Part shown: piece by piece, positions 1 through 8,630 of the stretch
Layout of the letters: every line of letters starts with the position of its first letter
Position numbering within the stretch: the first letter of the stretch is position 1
Source of the DNA: Hyphomonadaceae bacterium BL14
Lineage (GTDB): Bacteria > Pseudomonadota > Alphaproteobacteria > Caulobacterales > Maricaulaceae
Direction of reading: 5' to 3'
Length of the DNA: 64,000 bases
NCBI GenBank assembly: GCA_027627705.1
Contig: CP091242.1
Coordinates: 174,076 to 238,075, forward strand
Position numbers and translations under genes: made by a program
Notes under the pieces: model-generated
The model's database searches: none
Told to the model about the DNA's origin: nothing
The model's input: only the letters and a program-made list of their open reading frames with translations

Positions 1-2
1 GG

Positions 3-26
3 GTGCGGCGCCATTGGGCGCCGCAC
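3..26 (-). terminator. Hairpin after the M3 peptidase gene
   Basis: A perfect 10-bp stem, GTGCGGCGCC pairing with GGCGCCGCAC around the loop attg, lies 6 bp beyond the stop codon of the minus-strand peptidase gene. The position suits a transcription terminator, but any T-run would fall outside the window, so termination is inferred. Confidence 0.4.
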
Positions 27-32
27 TTGGTC

Positions 33-2234
33 TCACCCTTCCGCTTCAATAAAGCCGCGGCTGCGCAGCAGCGGCTCCACCGACGGTTCGCGGCCGCGGA
101 AGTTGATGAAGTTGTCCATCGCCGGGATCGTATTGCCCGAGGAGAACACGGCGCGCAGGCGTGCAGCGGTTTCCGGATCGAAGATGTCGCCGGCTTCCAC
201 GAAGGCATCGAAGCCATCATTGTCCAGCACGCCGGCCCACAGATAGCTGTAATAGCCCGATGCATAGCCTTCACCGGAGAAAACGTGGAGGAAGTGCGTG
301 GAGCGGTGGCGCATGGGGATGGCCTGCGGGCTGCCATAGCGCGCCAGCACTTCGGCCTCGAACGCCTCGACATCGATGGAGGTCGGGTCGATGTGGCGGT
401 GATAGGCCATGTCCACCAAGCCGGAATTGAGGAATTCCACCGTGCTGAAGCCCTGGTTGAAGGTCTGGGCTTCCAGCACCCGGTCCAGCAGCTCGCGCGG
501 CATGGGTTCGCCGGTTTCGTAGTGCAGGGCGAAGCGCTCCAGCACTTCCGGCTCGGCGAACCAGTGCTCCATCACCTGGGCGTGGAACTCCACGAAATCG
601 CGGTCCACCGACGTGCCCGCCAGCGACGGGTATTCGGTATTGGACAGCAATCCGTGCAGGCCGTGGCCCAGCTCGTGGAACAGGGTGGTGGCGTCGGTGA
701 ACGAAATCAGCGCCGGAGCGCCTTCGGCGGGGCGGTTATAGTTGCAGTTGTTGATAATGATCGGGATGTCGCCGGTGATGCCGTTCTGCGGGCGGAACGA
801 GCTCATCCAGGCACCCGAGCGCTTGCCGGGACGGGCGAAATAATCGCCGTAGAAAAGCCCGACCACCTCGCCGCCATCGGCGCGCGTCACTTCCCAGACG
901 CGCACATCGTCGTGATAGGTTTCGATATCGGTGCGCTCGGTGAAGCGTACGCCGAACAGCCGCTCGGCGACGTAGAACTGCGCCGCGATCATGTTGTCCA
1001 GATCGAGATACGCCTTCACTTCGCTCTCATCGAGGTCGAAGCGTTCGGCGCGCACCTGTTCAGTGTAATAGCGCCAGTCCCAGCCCATCACGTCGTCTTC
1101 AATGCCGTCGCGGGTCATCAGGGCTTCGATATCGGCTTGCTCTTCCAGAGCGCGCGCGCGCGCCGGCTCCCAGACCTGCTCCATCAGCCCCTGCGCGGCG
1201 TCCGGAGTGCCCGCCATGGTCCCGGCGGTGCGGAAATGGGCGAAGGTTTCAAAGCCCAGAAGATTGGCCAGCTCCAGCCGCAGTTCCAGGATGCGGCGGA
1301 TATTGTCCTTGTTGTCGAACTCGTTGTTGTTGTTGCCGCGATTGTAGAAGGCGGTCCAGGCCGCTTCGCGATGGGCGCGGTTGGGCGATTGCTGCAGGAA
1401 GGGCTCCATCATGGAGCGCTGCAGCGTGAGCACGGGCGTGTCCAGATCGCGCGCCTGGCCCGCGGCGCGGGCGGCCGAGGCGAGGCTCGAGGGCAGCTGC
1501 CCCAGATCATCCTCGCTCAGCTCCAAGGTCCACAGCTCGCTGTCGCGGCGCTCGTTCTGGGCAAAGCGGGTGTAGAGACCGGCCAGCTCGGCGCGGATCT
1601 CGGCGAAGCGCTCGCGGTCCTCGCCTTCCAGCTGGGCGCCGGCGCGCACGTAATTCTCGTGATAGACCTCAATGAGGCGCGCCTGCTGCGGGGTCAGATT
1701 GAGCTCATCGCTGCGCTGGCGCAGGTCATCGATGCGGGCGAACAGGTCGGCGTTCAGCGTGATCGCCGAGCTGTGGCGCGCCAGGCGTGGGCTCATCTCC
1801 GCCTGGATGGCGTCGAGGGCGTCATTGCTGGCCGAGCTGGTCAGATTGCTGAACACGCGCGCAACACGTCCGAGATCGGCGCCGGCGTTTTCCAGGGCCA
1901 GCATGGTGTTCTCAAAGGTCGGCGTATCGGGATTGGACGCGATGGCGTCGATCTCGGCGCGATGGGTCTCCATCGCCGCTTCGAAGGCCGGCACGAAATG
2001 CTCGGGCTGGAACTGGCTGAAGGGCGGCGCGCCGTGGGGCGTGTCCCACTGCGCCAGAAGCGGGTTGCTCTGGGCGGCGTCGGCGCGATCTTCGGCGGCA
2101 CCCGCTTCGGCGGCGGCCGCGGCGTCGGCTTCGGTCTGGGCCACGTCCGGCGCGGGCGGGGTCTGTTCTGCGGGATCGCAGGCGGCCAGCAGCAGGGCGG
2201 CGGCAGCGGCGCCAAGGTACAGATGCGTCTTCAT
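33..2234 (-). CDS. M3 family zinc metallopeptidase, lipoprotein (peptidyl-dipeptidase Dcp-like)
   Basis: Predicted zinc peptidase of the M3 (thimet oligopeptidase/Dcp) family, which clips dipeptides or short fragments from oligopeptides. The 733-residue product begins with a lipoprotein signal (MKTHLYLG, hydrophobic core, then LLAAC), so it is probably anchored on the periplasmic face of a membrane, unlike cytoplasmic E. coli Dcp. The zinc motif HELGH is at about residues 520-524, with a downstream Glu (DFVEF) as likely third ligand. The ATG at 2234 is chosen because it starts the signal peptide; an in-frame start 42 bp upstream would bury it. A low-complexity Ala/Glu linker follows the lipid site. 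Family assignment is firm; substrate is not known. Confidence 0.93.
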   Translation of the reverse strand: MKTHLYLGAAAAALLLAACDPAEQTPPAPDVAQTEADAAAAAEAGAAEDRADAAQSNPLLAQWDTPHGAPPFSQFQPEHFVPAFEAAMETHRAEIDAIASNPDTPTFENTMLALENAGADLGRVARVFSNLTSSASNDALDAIQAEMSPRLARHSSAITLNADLFARIDDLRQRSDELNLTPQQARLIEVYHENYVRAGAQLEGEDRERFAEIRAELAGLYTRFAQNERRDSELWTLELSEDDLGQLPSSLASAARAAGQARDLDTPVLTLQRSMMEPFLQQSPNRAHREAAWTAFYNRGNNNNEFDNKDNIRRILELRLELANLLGFETFAHFRTAGTMAGTPDAAQGLMEQVWEPARARALEEQADIEALMTRDGIEDDVMGWDWRYYTEQVRAERFDLDESEVKAYLDLDNMIAAQFYVAERLFGVRFTERTDIETYHDDVRVWEVTRADGGEVVGLFYGDYFARPGKRSGAWMSSFRPQNGITGDIPIIINNCNYNRPAEGAPALISFTDATTLFHELGHGLHGLLSNTEYPSLAGTSVDRDFVEFHAQVMEHWFAEPEVLERFALHYETGEPMPRELLDRVLEAQTFNQGFSTVEFLNSGLVDMAYHRHIDPTSIDVEAFEAEVLARYGSPQAIPMRHRSTHFLHVFSGEGYASGYYSYLWAGVLDNDGFDAFVEAGDIFDPETAARLRAVFSSGNTIPAMDNFINFRGREPSVEPLLRSRGFIEAEG

Positions 2235-2425
2235 GGAATGGGCCTCAGGGGTTGATCGCCGCGCACGTGCGGCCATGTTGGATTGCCCCCTTTTCTAGTC
2301 ATACAAGGGGAAAAGCGCAATGCCGGGGGGCTGTGCCGGCGAGGACCGGCTGCGGGCCGCGGATGCGCGCGCGCCCGCTCTCGCCTATCTCAGGGCATGG
2401 ATGACCTACGAGCAGGAGCACGACC

Positions 2426-2923
2426 ATGGCCGAGGCAATGACCACTGCGCCCGAGGGCGAAACCCGCGAACAGGCCTATCAGCGCCTCGCCCGCGAGATC
2501 GCCTCTGTGGTGGCGGGCGAGACCAGTGCCACCGCCCGCTACGCCACGGCGGCCTGCCTGCTGGCGCACGCGTTTGCGCCGCGGTTTTTCTGGACCGGCT
2601 TCTATGTGGTGGACCCGCACAAGCCGCGCGAACTGGTGGTCGGCCCGTATCAGGGCACGCTGGGCTGCCTGCGCATCCCTTTCGGCAAGGGCGTGTGCGG
2701 CGCGGTGGCGGCGTCGGGTGAGACGCTGATTGTGCCCGATGTGGAAGCCTTCCCCGGCCATATCGCGTGCGACAGCCGCTCACGCTCTGAAATCGTGGTG
2801 CCGGTGTTTGCGCCCGACGGATCGCTGGCCGCCGTGCTGGATGTGGATTCGACGGAGCCTGACGCGTTTGACGAAACGGACCGCGTCGGGCTTGAGGCGA
2901 TTTGCGGCGCGTTGTTGGGGTAG
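2426..2923 (+). CDS. msrC: GAF-domain free methionine-(R)-sulfoxide reductase
   Basis: A 165-residue single GAF domain matching the fRMsr family, which reduces free L-methionine-(R)-sulfoxide with thioredoxin as reductant in the cytoplasm. The three family cysteines are present: Cys81 and Cys91 in GCLRIPFGKGVCG and Cys115 in GHIACDSRSRSE. Length equals the family norm, and a CAGGAG ribosome site precedes the ATG. It is a lone gene divergent from the M3 peptidase, so the context adds little. The motif spacing makes a generic signalling GAF domain unlikely. Confidence 0.9.
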   Translation: MAEAMTTAPEGETREQAYQRLAREIASVVAGETSATARYATAACLLAHAFAPRFFWTGFYVVDPHKPRELVVGPYQGTLGCLRIPFGKGVCGAVAASGETLIVPDVEAFPGHIACDSRSRSEIVVPVFAPDGSLAAVLDVDSTEPDAFDETDRVGLEAICGALLG

Positions 2924-2940
2924 TCACCCAATTCTGCTTT

Positions 2941-3046
2941 CCCGGACGGCGTAGCCGATCCGGGACCCATCCCCTGCCATCTCAACTGTTCAGGCGGCGG
3001 CGCAGTCTGGTGGATGGATCCCGGCTCTCCCTGCGGTCGGCCGGGA
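2941..3046. repeat. Intergenic palindromic element (REP-like), single copy here
   Basis: The gap between two convergent genes holds two GC-rich hairpins: CCCGGA (2941-2946) with TCCGGG (2959-2964), and TCCCGGC (3019-3025) with GCCGGGA (3040-3046). The outer sequences GGACCCATCC and GGATGGATCC are partly inverted relative to each other, so the whole element resembles a paired REP/BIME unit. I see no second copy in this window, so its repeat nature is inferred from form only. Confidence 0.4.
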
Positions 3047-3069
3047 AGGCAGGTTGTTGAATGCCCCAC

Positions 3070-4851
3070 CTACTCCGCCGCCAAAGCCATCCCCCGCCCC
3101 GACCGAACCAGCCGTCCGGGCCGCGCCTGCGTCACCTCGTCATCGCGCACCACCACCTCGCCAGAGACAATCGTCGCGCGATAGCCCTCGGCCTTTTGCA
3201 ACAGGCGCTGGCCGCCGGCGGGCAGGTCCTGGACCAGGTAGGGGGCGTGCACGCGCAAGCGTTTCGGGTCGATGATGTTGAGGTCGGCTTTCAGGCCCGT
3301 TTTGATCCGGCCCCGGTCGGCCAGGCCCAGATAATCGGCCACATCGCCGGTGAGCATCTGCACCGCGCGCGCCATGTCTATGCGCGGCCCGCGCGTGCGG
3401 TCGCGGGTCCAGTAGCTCAGGAGATAGGTGGGAAAGCTGGCATCACACACCGTGCCCACATGGGCACCGCCATCGGACAGGCCGGGTATGGCCAGGCGAT
3501 GGGTCAGCATGGCGTGGACATTGGCGTAGTCGCCTTCGGTGTAGTTGTAGATCGGCATGTAGATCAGCTCACGCCCCTCGCGCGCAATCACCGTGTCGTA
3601 CAGCTCCTCCCACACGCTGACCCCGCGCGCCGTGGCCCTCGCGCCGATGGAGCGGTCCAGCGTCTGCTCGTAATCGGGATCATCGGACAGGGTGAACAGC
3701 TTGGAGGCCACAAACTCCATGTTCTCGATCAGCATGTCGGCGATGGGCGGTACCGACGAGCCGGGGCCTGCGAGCTTGTCGGAGGTCTGGCTTAGCAGCT
3801 CGGCCTTGAAGGCGGGCTTGGCCATCTCGCGCACCCGTTCGTCCAGCGGCAGATGGGCGATGGCCTTGTAGGCGGGATAGCCCATGAAGGGGTGGAAGGT
3901 GCATTGCAGCCCCAGAAACACGCCGATGGCGCGCGGCGCGACCTGCGCCCTGACGGGATAACCCTCGGCGTCCAGCGCCTCGAGGCCCTTGAGAATCTGG
4001 CGCCACTGGTCCGGCGCAAAATCGCGCTGCATCACCGAGATGGAGAAGGGCCGCCCGCCCGCCGCCTTCACATAGGCCTCGATCACCGACCATTCGGCAG
4101 GGAAGCTCTCTGAATCGCGCTGCAGATCGAAGTCCGACACCGCCTGGATGACGCCGTGATCGCGTCCCTTGAAGGCGCTGGCGATGCCCGCGAGCTCTTT
4201 GGCCGTGGCTTCGGACGCCGGGGTCCATTCGCCGTCGGCGGTGCGGTGCAGGTCTGACCGCCCGGTGGAGAAGCCGATCGCGCCTGCATCCAGCGCCTCG
4301 CCCACCAGATCGCGCATCCGCGCAATCTCGTCCTCGCTGGCCTGGGCGTCGAAGCTGGCGCGCTCGTTCATGACATAGACGCGCAAGGGGTCGTGGCCGA
4401 CCATGGCGGCGATGTCCATGGTGCGCGGCGTGGCGTCCAGCGCGTCCATATAGTCGGGGAAGCTTTCCCAGTTCCACGACAGGCCCTCGGCCAGCGCCGT
4501 GCCGGGAATATCCTCCACCCCCTCCATCAGCCGGATCAGCCGGTCGTGATCGCTGGCGCGCACCGGCGCGAACCCGACCCCGCAATTGCCCATCACCGCC
4601 GTGGTCACGCCATGGCGGATGGACGGCTCCAGCCGGTCATCCCAGGTGGCCTGGCCGTCATAATGGGTGTGCGCATCAATAAAGCCCGGCGTGACGATGC
4701 AGCCCTTGGCGTCAATCGTCTCGCGCGCTGCGCCCGGCGCGTCGCCCATCGCCACGATCCGGCCGCCTGTGATGGCGATATCGCCGGTGAAGGGGGGCGA
4801 CCCCGAGCCGTCATGGATCAGGCCGCCGGTGATTTTCAGGTCATAGGTCAT
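3070..4851 (-). CDS. Amidohydrolase, N-acyl-D-amino-acid deacylase-like
   Basis: A 593-residue amidohydrolase-3 family protein, related to D-aminoacylases that hydrolyse N-acyl-D-amino acids. The metal motif FIDAHTHYD has His61 and His63, the bridging Cys90 lies in GNCGVGF, and the late catalytic Asp is in LSDGGAHVG. The two second-site regions that read ATHLR and ISHLK in classical D-aminoacylases read IQAVSD and ISVMQ here, so those histidines seem to be missing. The start ATG lies 9 bp after the stop of the BASS-family transporter upstream, so the two are probably co-transcribed and act on the same imported compound. Deacylase is the best label, but the exact substrate and metal count are open. 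Confidence 0.8.
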   Translation of the reverse strand: MTYDLKITGGLIHDGSGSPPFTGDIAITGGRIVAMGDAPGAARETIDAKGCIVTPGFIDAHTHYDGQATWDDRLEPSIRHGVTTAVMGNCGVGFAPVRASDHDRLIRLMEGVEDIPGTALAEGLSWNWESFPDYMDALDATPRTMDIAAMVGHDPLRVYVMNERASFDAQASEDEIARMRDLVGEALDAGAIGFSTGRSDLHRTADGEWTPASEATAKELAGIASAFKGRDHGVIQAVSDFDLQRDSESFPAEWSVIEAYVKAAGGRPFSISVMQRDFAPDQWRQILKGLEALDAEGYPVRAQVAPRAIGVFLGLQCTFHPFMGYPAYKAIAHLPLDERVREMAKPAFKAELLSQTSDKLAGPGSSVPPIADMLIENMEFVASKLFTLSDDPDYEQTLDRSIGARATARGVSVWEELYDTVIAREGRELIYMPIYNYTEGDYANVHAMLTHRLAIPGLSDGGAHVGTVCDASFPTYLLSYWTRDRTRGPRIDMARAVQMLTGDVADYLGLADRGRIKTGLKADLNIIDPKRLRVHAPYLVQDLPAGGQRLLQKAEGYRATIVSGEVVVRDDEVTQARPGRLVRSGRGMALAAE

Positions 4852-4860
4852 GGGGTCTCC

Positions 4861-5796
4861 TTATTCGGCAGGCTCCGCTTTCGCGGCGGGCCAGTGCGCA
4901 TCATAGAGGCGGAAGGCACCCGCCAGGCCGAGGCCCGCGAACAGATGCCAGATCGACCATACGCCCACCACCGCCGCCGCGCCGCCCAGCCCGTCAAATT
5001 GCGAGAGCAGGATCACCAGGCCCAGCCCGGCATTCTGGATGCCGACCTCAAACGTCAGCGACCGGCGGCGCGGTGTGGTGAAGCGCAACATCCGCCCGGC
5101 GGCCGCGCCGGTCAGGAAGGCCAGAGTGTTATGGAGGATCACGATCCCCAGCACCGCCCCCGCTGTCGCCGTCAGCAGCGCCCAGTTGGCCGCCAGCCCG
5201 CCCAGCACCATGGCCAGAATGCCCAGGAGCGCTGCGATCATCAACACAGGCCGCACCCGCGCTGCAATGGCCGGATAGCGGAACGCGAACGCCATGCCCA
5301 GCGCCAGCGGGATCGCCAGAATAAGTGTGGTCTGGATCACGAACGCCGCCGGGCTCACCGTGATCTCGTTCACGATGGCCGCGGTGGGCGCGTAAAGGCT
5401 GGTCCAGAACAGGATGGAGACGGGGGTGAGCAGGGCGGCGGCGAGGCTCGACGTGCCGGTCAGCGCCACCGAAAGCGCCGTGTCGCCGCGCCCCAGCTGG
5501 GTGAAGAAGTTCGATACATTGCCGCCGGGGCAGCACGCGACCACGAGCATTCCCAGCGCGATAGAGGGTAAAGGATTGATCACATAGATCAGCGCCAGCG
5601 TCATCAGGGGCAGGGCGATGATCTGCGCCGCCGCTGCGCCGGTGAATTTGCCAGGCTGATGTTTCAGGAACAGGAAATCACGCGGCCTCAGGCTCAGCGC
5701 AACGGAAAACATGATCGCCGCCAGGATCACGGGCAGGATCCAGTCCCCGCCCGGTGCCAGCTCGATGCGCGCAGCGTCCAGCGCAGCGGCGTCCAT
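4861..5796 (-). CDS. Bile acid:sodium symporter (BASS/SBF) family transporter
   Basis: A 311-residue polytopic membrane protein of the SBF/BASS family, Na+-coupled importers of organic anions. It has several hydrophobic helices and the family signature ACCPGGNVSN in the middle. The ATG at 5796 is preceded by GGGAGGAG, a near-ideal ribosome site; longer in-frame starts add an Arg-rich stretch with no membrane logic and are rejected. It is the first gene of a likely two-gene unit with the amidohydrolase. Bacterial members rarely import actual bile acids; candidates include keto acids, pantoate-like anions or N-acyl amino acids. Confidence 0.85.
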   Translation of the reverse strand: MDAAALDAARIELAPGGDWILPVILAAIMFSVALSLRPRDFLFLKHQPGKFTGAAAAQIIALPLMTLALIYVINPLPSIALGMLVVACCPGGNVSNFFTQLGRGDTALSVALTGTSSLAAALLTPVSILFWTSLYAPTAAIVNEITVSPAAFVIQTTLILAIPLALGMAFAFRYPAIAARVRPVLMIAALLGILAMVLGGLAANWALLTATAGAVLGIVILHNTLAFLTGAAAGRMLRFTTPRRRSLTFEVGIQNAGLGLVILLSQFDGLGGAAAVVGVWSIWHLFAGLGLAGAFRLYDAHWPAAKAEPAE

Positions 5797-5986
5797 GATG
5801 ATCTCCTCCCGACAGTCTGCGAACGGTGTCCGGCCCGCGTCTGGCGGCGGGCCTGTGAACACTGTTCGCCGCGCACCATGGCCGCGCCGGGCGGGCCTTG
5901 TCGAGGGGGCGAGGGCGGCGCGCTTGCGTGCGCGGGGCGAAATCTGCACCATGACCGCAGAGCTAAATCATTGAAGGGGCGTTATA

Positions 5987-7729
5987 ATGTTACGTTTTGC
6001 GGGACTGGCCGGAGCCTGTCTGATCGGGCTTGCGGCATGTGGGGAACCGGCGGCGGAGCGGCCGGCAGAGCAGCCTGCGGCGGCGGTGCCGGAAGCTGAA
6101 GCGCCGGAAGCGGCGACGGCGCAGGCCAGTGGCGGCGACTGGCCCTATCACGCGCCAACCAGCGCCGGGATGACCGAAGCCGACTTCGCCTACCGGATCT
6201 CGACCCTGGCCGATGACCGGTTCGTGGGCCGCGCGCCCGGTCACGAGATCGGCGAGACGGCGGCCGACTGGATCGCCGAAGAGATGCGCCGCGCCGGGCT
6301 GGAGCCGGCAGGCGAGGATGGCGGCTGGTTCCAGAATGTGCCGCTGATCGAATCCACCCTGGACGAAGCGCGCTCTGATCTGGAGATCAGCGTGAATGGC
6401 GAGCCCATGGGCCTGCGCATGGGTCAGGACGTGGTGTTCTGGACCCAGCAGCCGGTGGATTCGGTCGCCATCGACCCGTCCGACATGGTGTTCGTGGGCT
6501 ATGGCGTCGTGGCGCCGGAGTTTGGCTGGAACGACTATGCGGGCCTCGACGTCACCGGCAAGACGGTGGTCATTCTGGTGAATGATCCCGGCTATGCCCG
6601 GCCCGACAGCGGTTTGTTCAACGGCTCGGCCATGACCTATTACGGGCGCTGGACCTACAAGTATGAAGAGGCCGCCCGCCAGGGTGCCGCCGGGGCGATC
6701 ATCGTGCACCAGACCGAACCGGCCAGCTATGGCTGGGCAACGGTGCGCAATTCCTGGTCCGGCCCGCAATTTATCCTGGCCTCCGCCGCTGACGAGCCGT
6801 TCGTGGACGTGGAGGGCTGGATCCAGCTGGAGATCGCCGAGCAATTGTTCGAGGCCGCCGGGCTGAACTTTGCCGAAATGGCCGAAGCCGCCGCCGAGCC
6901 GGGCTTCACGCCCGTGCCGCTCGACGGCGCGCAGATGACCGCCACGCTGCATAACGGCCTGCGGGAGCTGAGCTCGCGCAATGTCGCGGGCATGGTGCGT
7001 GGATCGCAGCGGCCGGACGAGCACGTCTTGTTCATGGCCCACTGGGACCATCTGGGCGAGCGGCTCAACTTCGCCAGCGAGGATAATATCTATAACGGCG
7101 CGGTGGACAATGCGACGGGCACCGCCTTCATCCTCGAGCTGGCCGAAGCCTTCGCAGCTGAAGAGGCGCCCGCGCGCTCGCTCATCTTCGTGGCGGTCAC
7201 CGCCGAGGAGCAGGGGCTTCTTGGCTCGGCCTATTACGCGCAGAACCCGCTGGTGCCGCTCAACCGGACCGTGGCCGGCTTCAATTTCGACGCCATCCAG
7301 CCCGTGGGCGAGACCGAGAATGTCGTCGTGATCGGCTATGGCGCGTCGCAGCTGGAGGACATGCTGCGCGAGGATGCGGCAGCGCAGAACCGCTATCTCA
7401 GCCCTGACCCCACCCCGGAGGCGGGCTTCTTCTATCGCTCCGACCATATCTCGCTGGGCCGCCGCGGCGTGCCCATGCTCTACGCCAAGGGCGGCACCGT
7501 CCATGTGGAGCACGGGGAAGCGCACGGCGCCGCCATCGCCAACGCCTATCGCACGCTGCATTATCACCAGCCGTCCGACGAGTATGACGACAGCTGGGAT
7601 CTGTCCGGCTTCGTGCAGGACGGGGAGTTGTTCTACGGCCTGTCGCGCCGCCTGGCCGAATCTGACGAGTGGCCCAACTGGTATGAGGGCAACGAGTTCC
7701 GCAGCCTTCGCGACGCCATGATGGAATAG
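5987..7729 (+). CDS. M28 family zinc aminopeptidase, lipoprotein
   Basis: A 580-residue secreted metallopeptidase. The N-terminus is a lipoprotein signal (MLRFAGLAGACLIGLAACG), followed by an Ala/Glu/Pro linker, a region like a protease-associated (PA) domain, and the M28 catalytic domain. Zinc-site motifs are AHWDHLG, GAVDNATG, TAEEQGLLGS, FNFDAIQ and YHQPSDEYD, all in family order. A GAAGGGG ribosome site precedes the ATG. The gene is divergent from the transporter/amidohydrolase pair and ends in a strong terminator. Expected role: removal of N-terminal residues from peptides in the periplasm or at the outer membrane. A relative is at 39003-40589. Confidence 0.93.
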   Translation: MLRFAGLAGACLIGLAACGEPAAERPAEQPAAAVPEAEAPEAATAQASGGDWPYHAPTSAGMTEADFAYRISTLADDRFVGRAPGHEIGETAADWIAEEMRRAGLEPAGEDGGWFQNVPLIESTLDEARSDLEISVNGEPMGLRMGQDVVFWTQQPVDSVAIDPSDMVFVGYGVVAPEFGWNDYAGLDVTGKTVVILVNDPGYARPDSGLFNGSAMTYYGRWTYKYEEAARQGAAGAIIVHQTEPASYGWATVRNSWSGPQFILASAADEPFVDVEGWIQLEIAEQLFEAAGLNFAEMAEAAAEPGFTPVPLDGAQMTATLHNGLRELSSRNVAGMVRGSQRPDEHVLFMAHWDHLGERLNFASEDNIYNGAVDNATGTAFILELAEAFAAEEAPARSLIFVAVTAEEQGLLGSAYYAQNPLVPLNRTVAGFNFDAIQPVGETENVVVIGYGASQLEDMLREDAAAQNRYLSPDPTPEAGFFYRSDHISLGRRGVPMLYAKGGTVHVEHGEAHGAAIANAYRTLHYHQPSDEYDDSWDLSGFVQDGELFYGLSRRLAESDEWPNWYEGNEFRSLRDAMME

Positions 7730-7753
7730 GCGCAAGCTTGCGCGCACGAGAAG

Positions 7754-7784
7754 GCCGGGCGGAGGCGATCCGCCCGGCTTTTTT
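7754..7784 (+). terminator. Intrinsic terminator of the M28 peptidase gene
   Basis: A 10-bp perfect stem, GCCGGGCGGA with TCCGCCCGGC around a 5-base loop, is followed at once by six T residues on the plus strand, 24 bases after the peptidase stop codon. Confidence 0.88.
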
Positions 7785-7813
7785 GTGTCTGGTGATTGCC
7801 TGGATCGTTCAGA

Positions 7814-8506
7814 TCAGAACGGCTTCACCGCCGCGAAGAAGCAGGTCATGGCGATCAGCACCCAGTAGACATAAGCCACGCCCCGGCCGATCGCGATGGA
7901 GCGGTTGAGCTTGGCCTCCACCTCCGCATTGGGTCCGGCGGCCAGGATGCGGAAGGTGTCCTGCCACTCATGCATCACCCAGCGCAGGATCACGCCGATG
8001 ATCAGGGCGAGGCCATAGGTCAGCACCTTGGCGGCATACCATCCCTGGCCCGTGCCGGCCTCGAACGGGCCCAGCCCCATGAAGGAGGTGATGGCGGTGA
8101 TGATCAGGGCGGGGATCAGCACATAGCGCGTGCAGTCCTCGATGAAGTTCAGCGTTTTCCAGATCGGCTTGCCGCGCGTCAGGAACGCGCCGTAGGTGAC
8201 GCCCATCCACACCGCCCACACGGCCCACATGGCCACCAGCCATCCGCCGCCCAGCGGCTGGACATTCCACAGATAGCCCATGTGCAGGCCCAGCGGCAGC
8301 AGGGTGATGATGCCGGTGCGCGCCAGGATGTCGATGCGGTAGGCGGTGTCCATGTGGCGCATGCGCTCGTCAAAGGACAGGCGCGGATTGACCACCTTGT
8401 AGGAGGTCTGGAACACGCCCCATTCCCCGCCCAGCCAGTACACCATGGCCAGAATGTGCAGCCAGCGCAGGATCTCCAGCTCGTACTGGGTCCAGAACTC
8501 CAACAT
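7814..8506 (-). CDS. Uncharacterised six-helix membrane protein (CopD-like in form)
   Basis: I do not recognise the exact family. The 230-residue product has about six transmembrane helices (roughly residues 12-34, 60-80, 88-108, 127-147, 157-177 and 206-226). His17 in RWLHILAM and His75 in LGLHMGY sit inside helices, and helix 1 with its WLGG motif recalls CopD-type or haem-binding membrane proteins. The ATG at 8506 follows GGGGAGG; an earlier in-frame start lacks a ribosome site. Its promoter region carries a 32-bp palindrome (8563-8594), so it is probably controlled by a dimeric repressor or activator. A nitroreductase gene lies upstream on the same strand. Any redox or metal role is inference. 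Confidence 0.75.
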   Translation of the reverse strand: MLEFWTQYELEILRWLHILAMVYWLGGEWGVFQTSYKVVNPRLSFDERMRHMDTAYRIDILARTGIITLLPLGLHMGYLWNVQPLGGGWLVAMWAVWAVWMGVTYGAFLTRGKPIWKTLNFIEDCTRYVLIPALIITAITSFMGLGPFEAGTGQGWYAAKVLTYGLALIIGVILRWVMHEWQDTFRILAAGPNAEVEAKLNRSIAIGRGVAYVYWVLIAMTCFFAAVKPF

Positions 8507-8562
8507 CGACGCCTCCCCGTGTCGTGAGGGCAGGGGCACCGGCGCGGCGGCGCGTCATCCTG

Positions 8563-8594
8563 CTCGATTTAAATGGTATATCATTTAAATCGAG
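8563..8594. promoter_or_regulatory. 32-bp perfect palindrome, probable operator
   Basis: Arms CTCGATTTAAATG and CATTTAAATCGAG (13 bp each) flank the spacer gtatat, 57 bases upstream of the membrane-protein start codon. The core TGGTATATCA resembles the TGGT-N2-ACCA half-site pattern of GntR/FCD regulators such as UxuR. The AT-rich stem and missing T-run argue against a terminator. Confidence 0.65.
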
Positions 8595-8630
8595 GGCCAG
8601 CGCAAGCGCTTCCGGACTGTGCGGGTGGGG

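Noticed and set aside
3..2255. Long open frame on the plus strand opposite the M3 peptidase
   Set aside because: It is antisense to a gene with a signal peptide and full zinc motif; high-GC genomes produce long opposite-strand frames, and its translation is His/Arg-rich with no family pattern.
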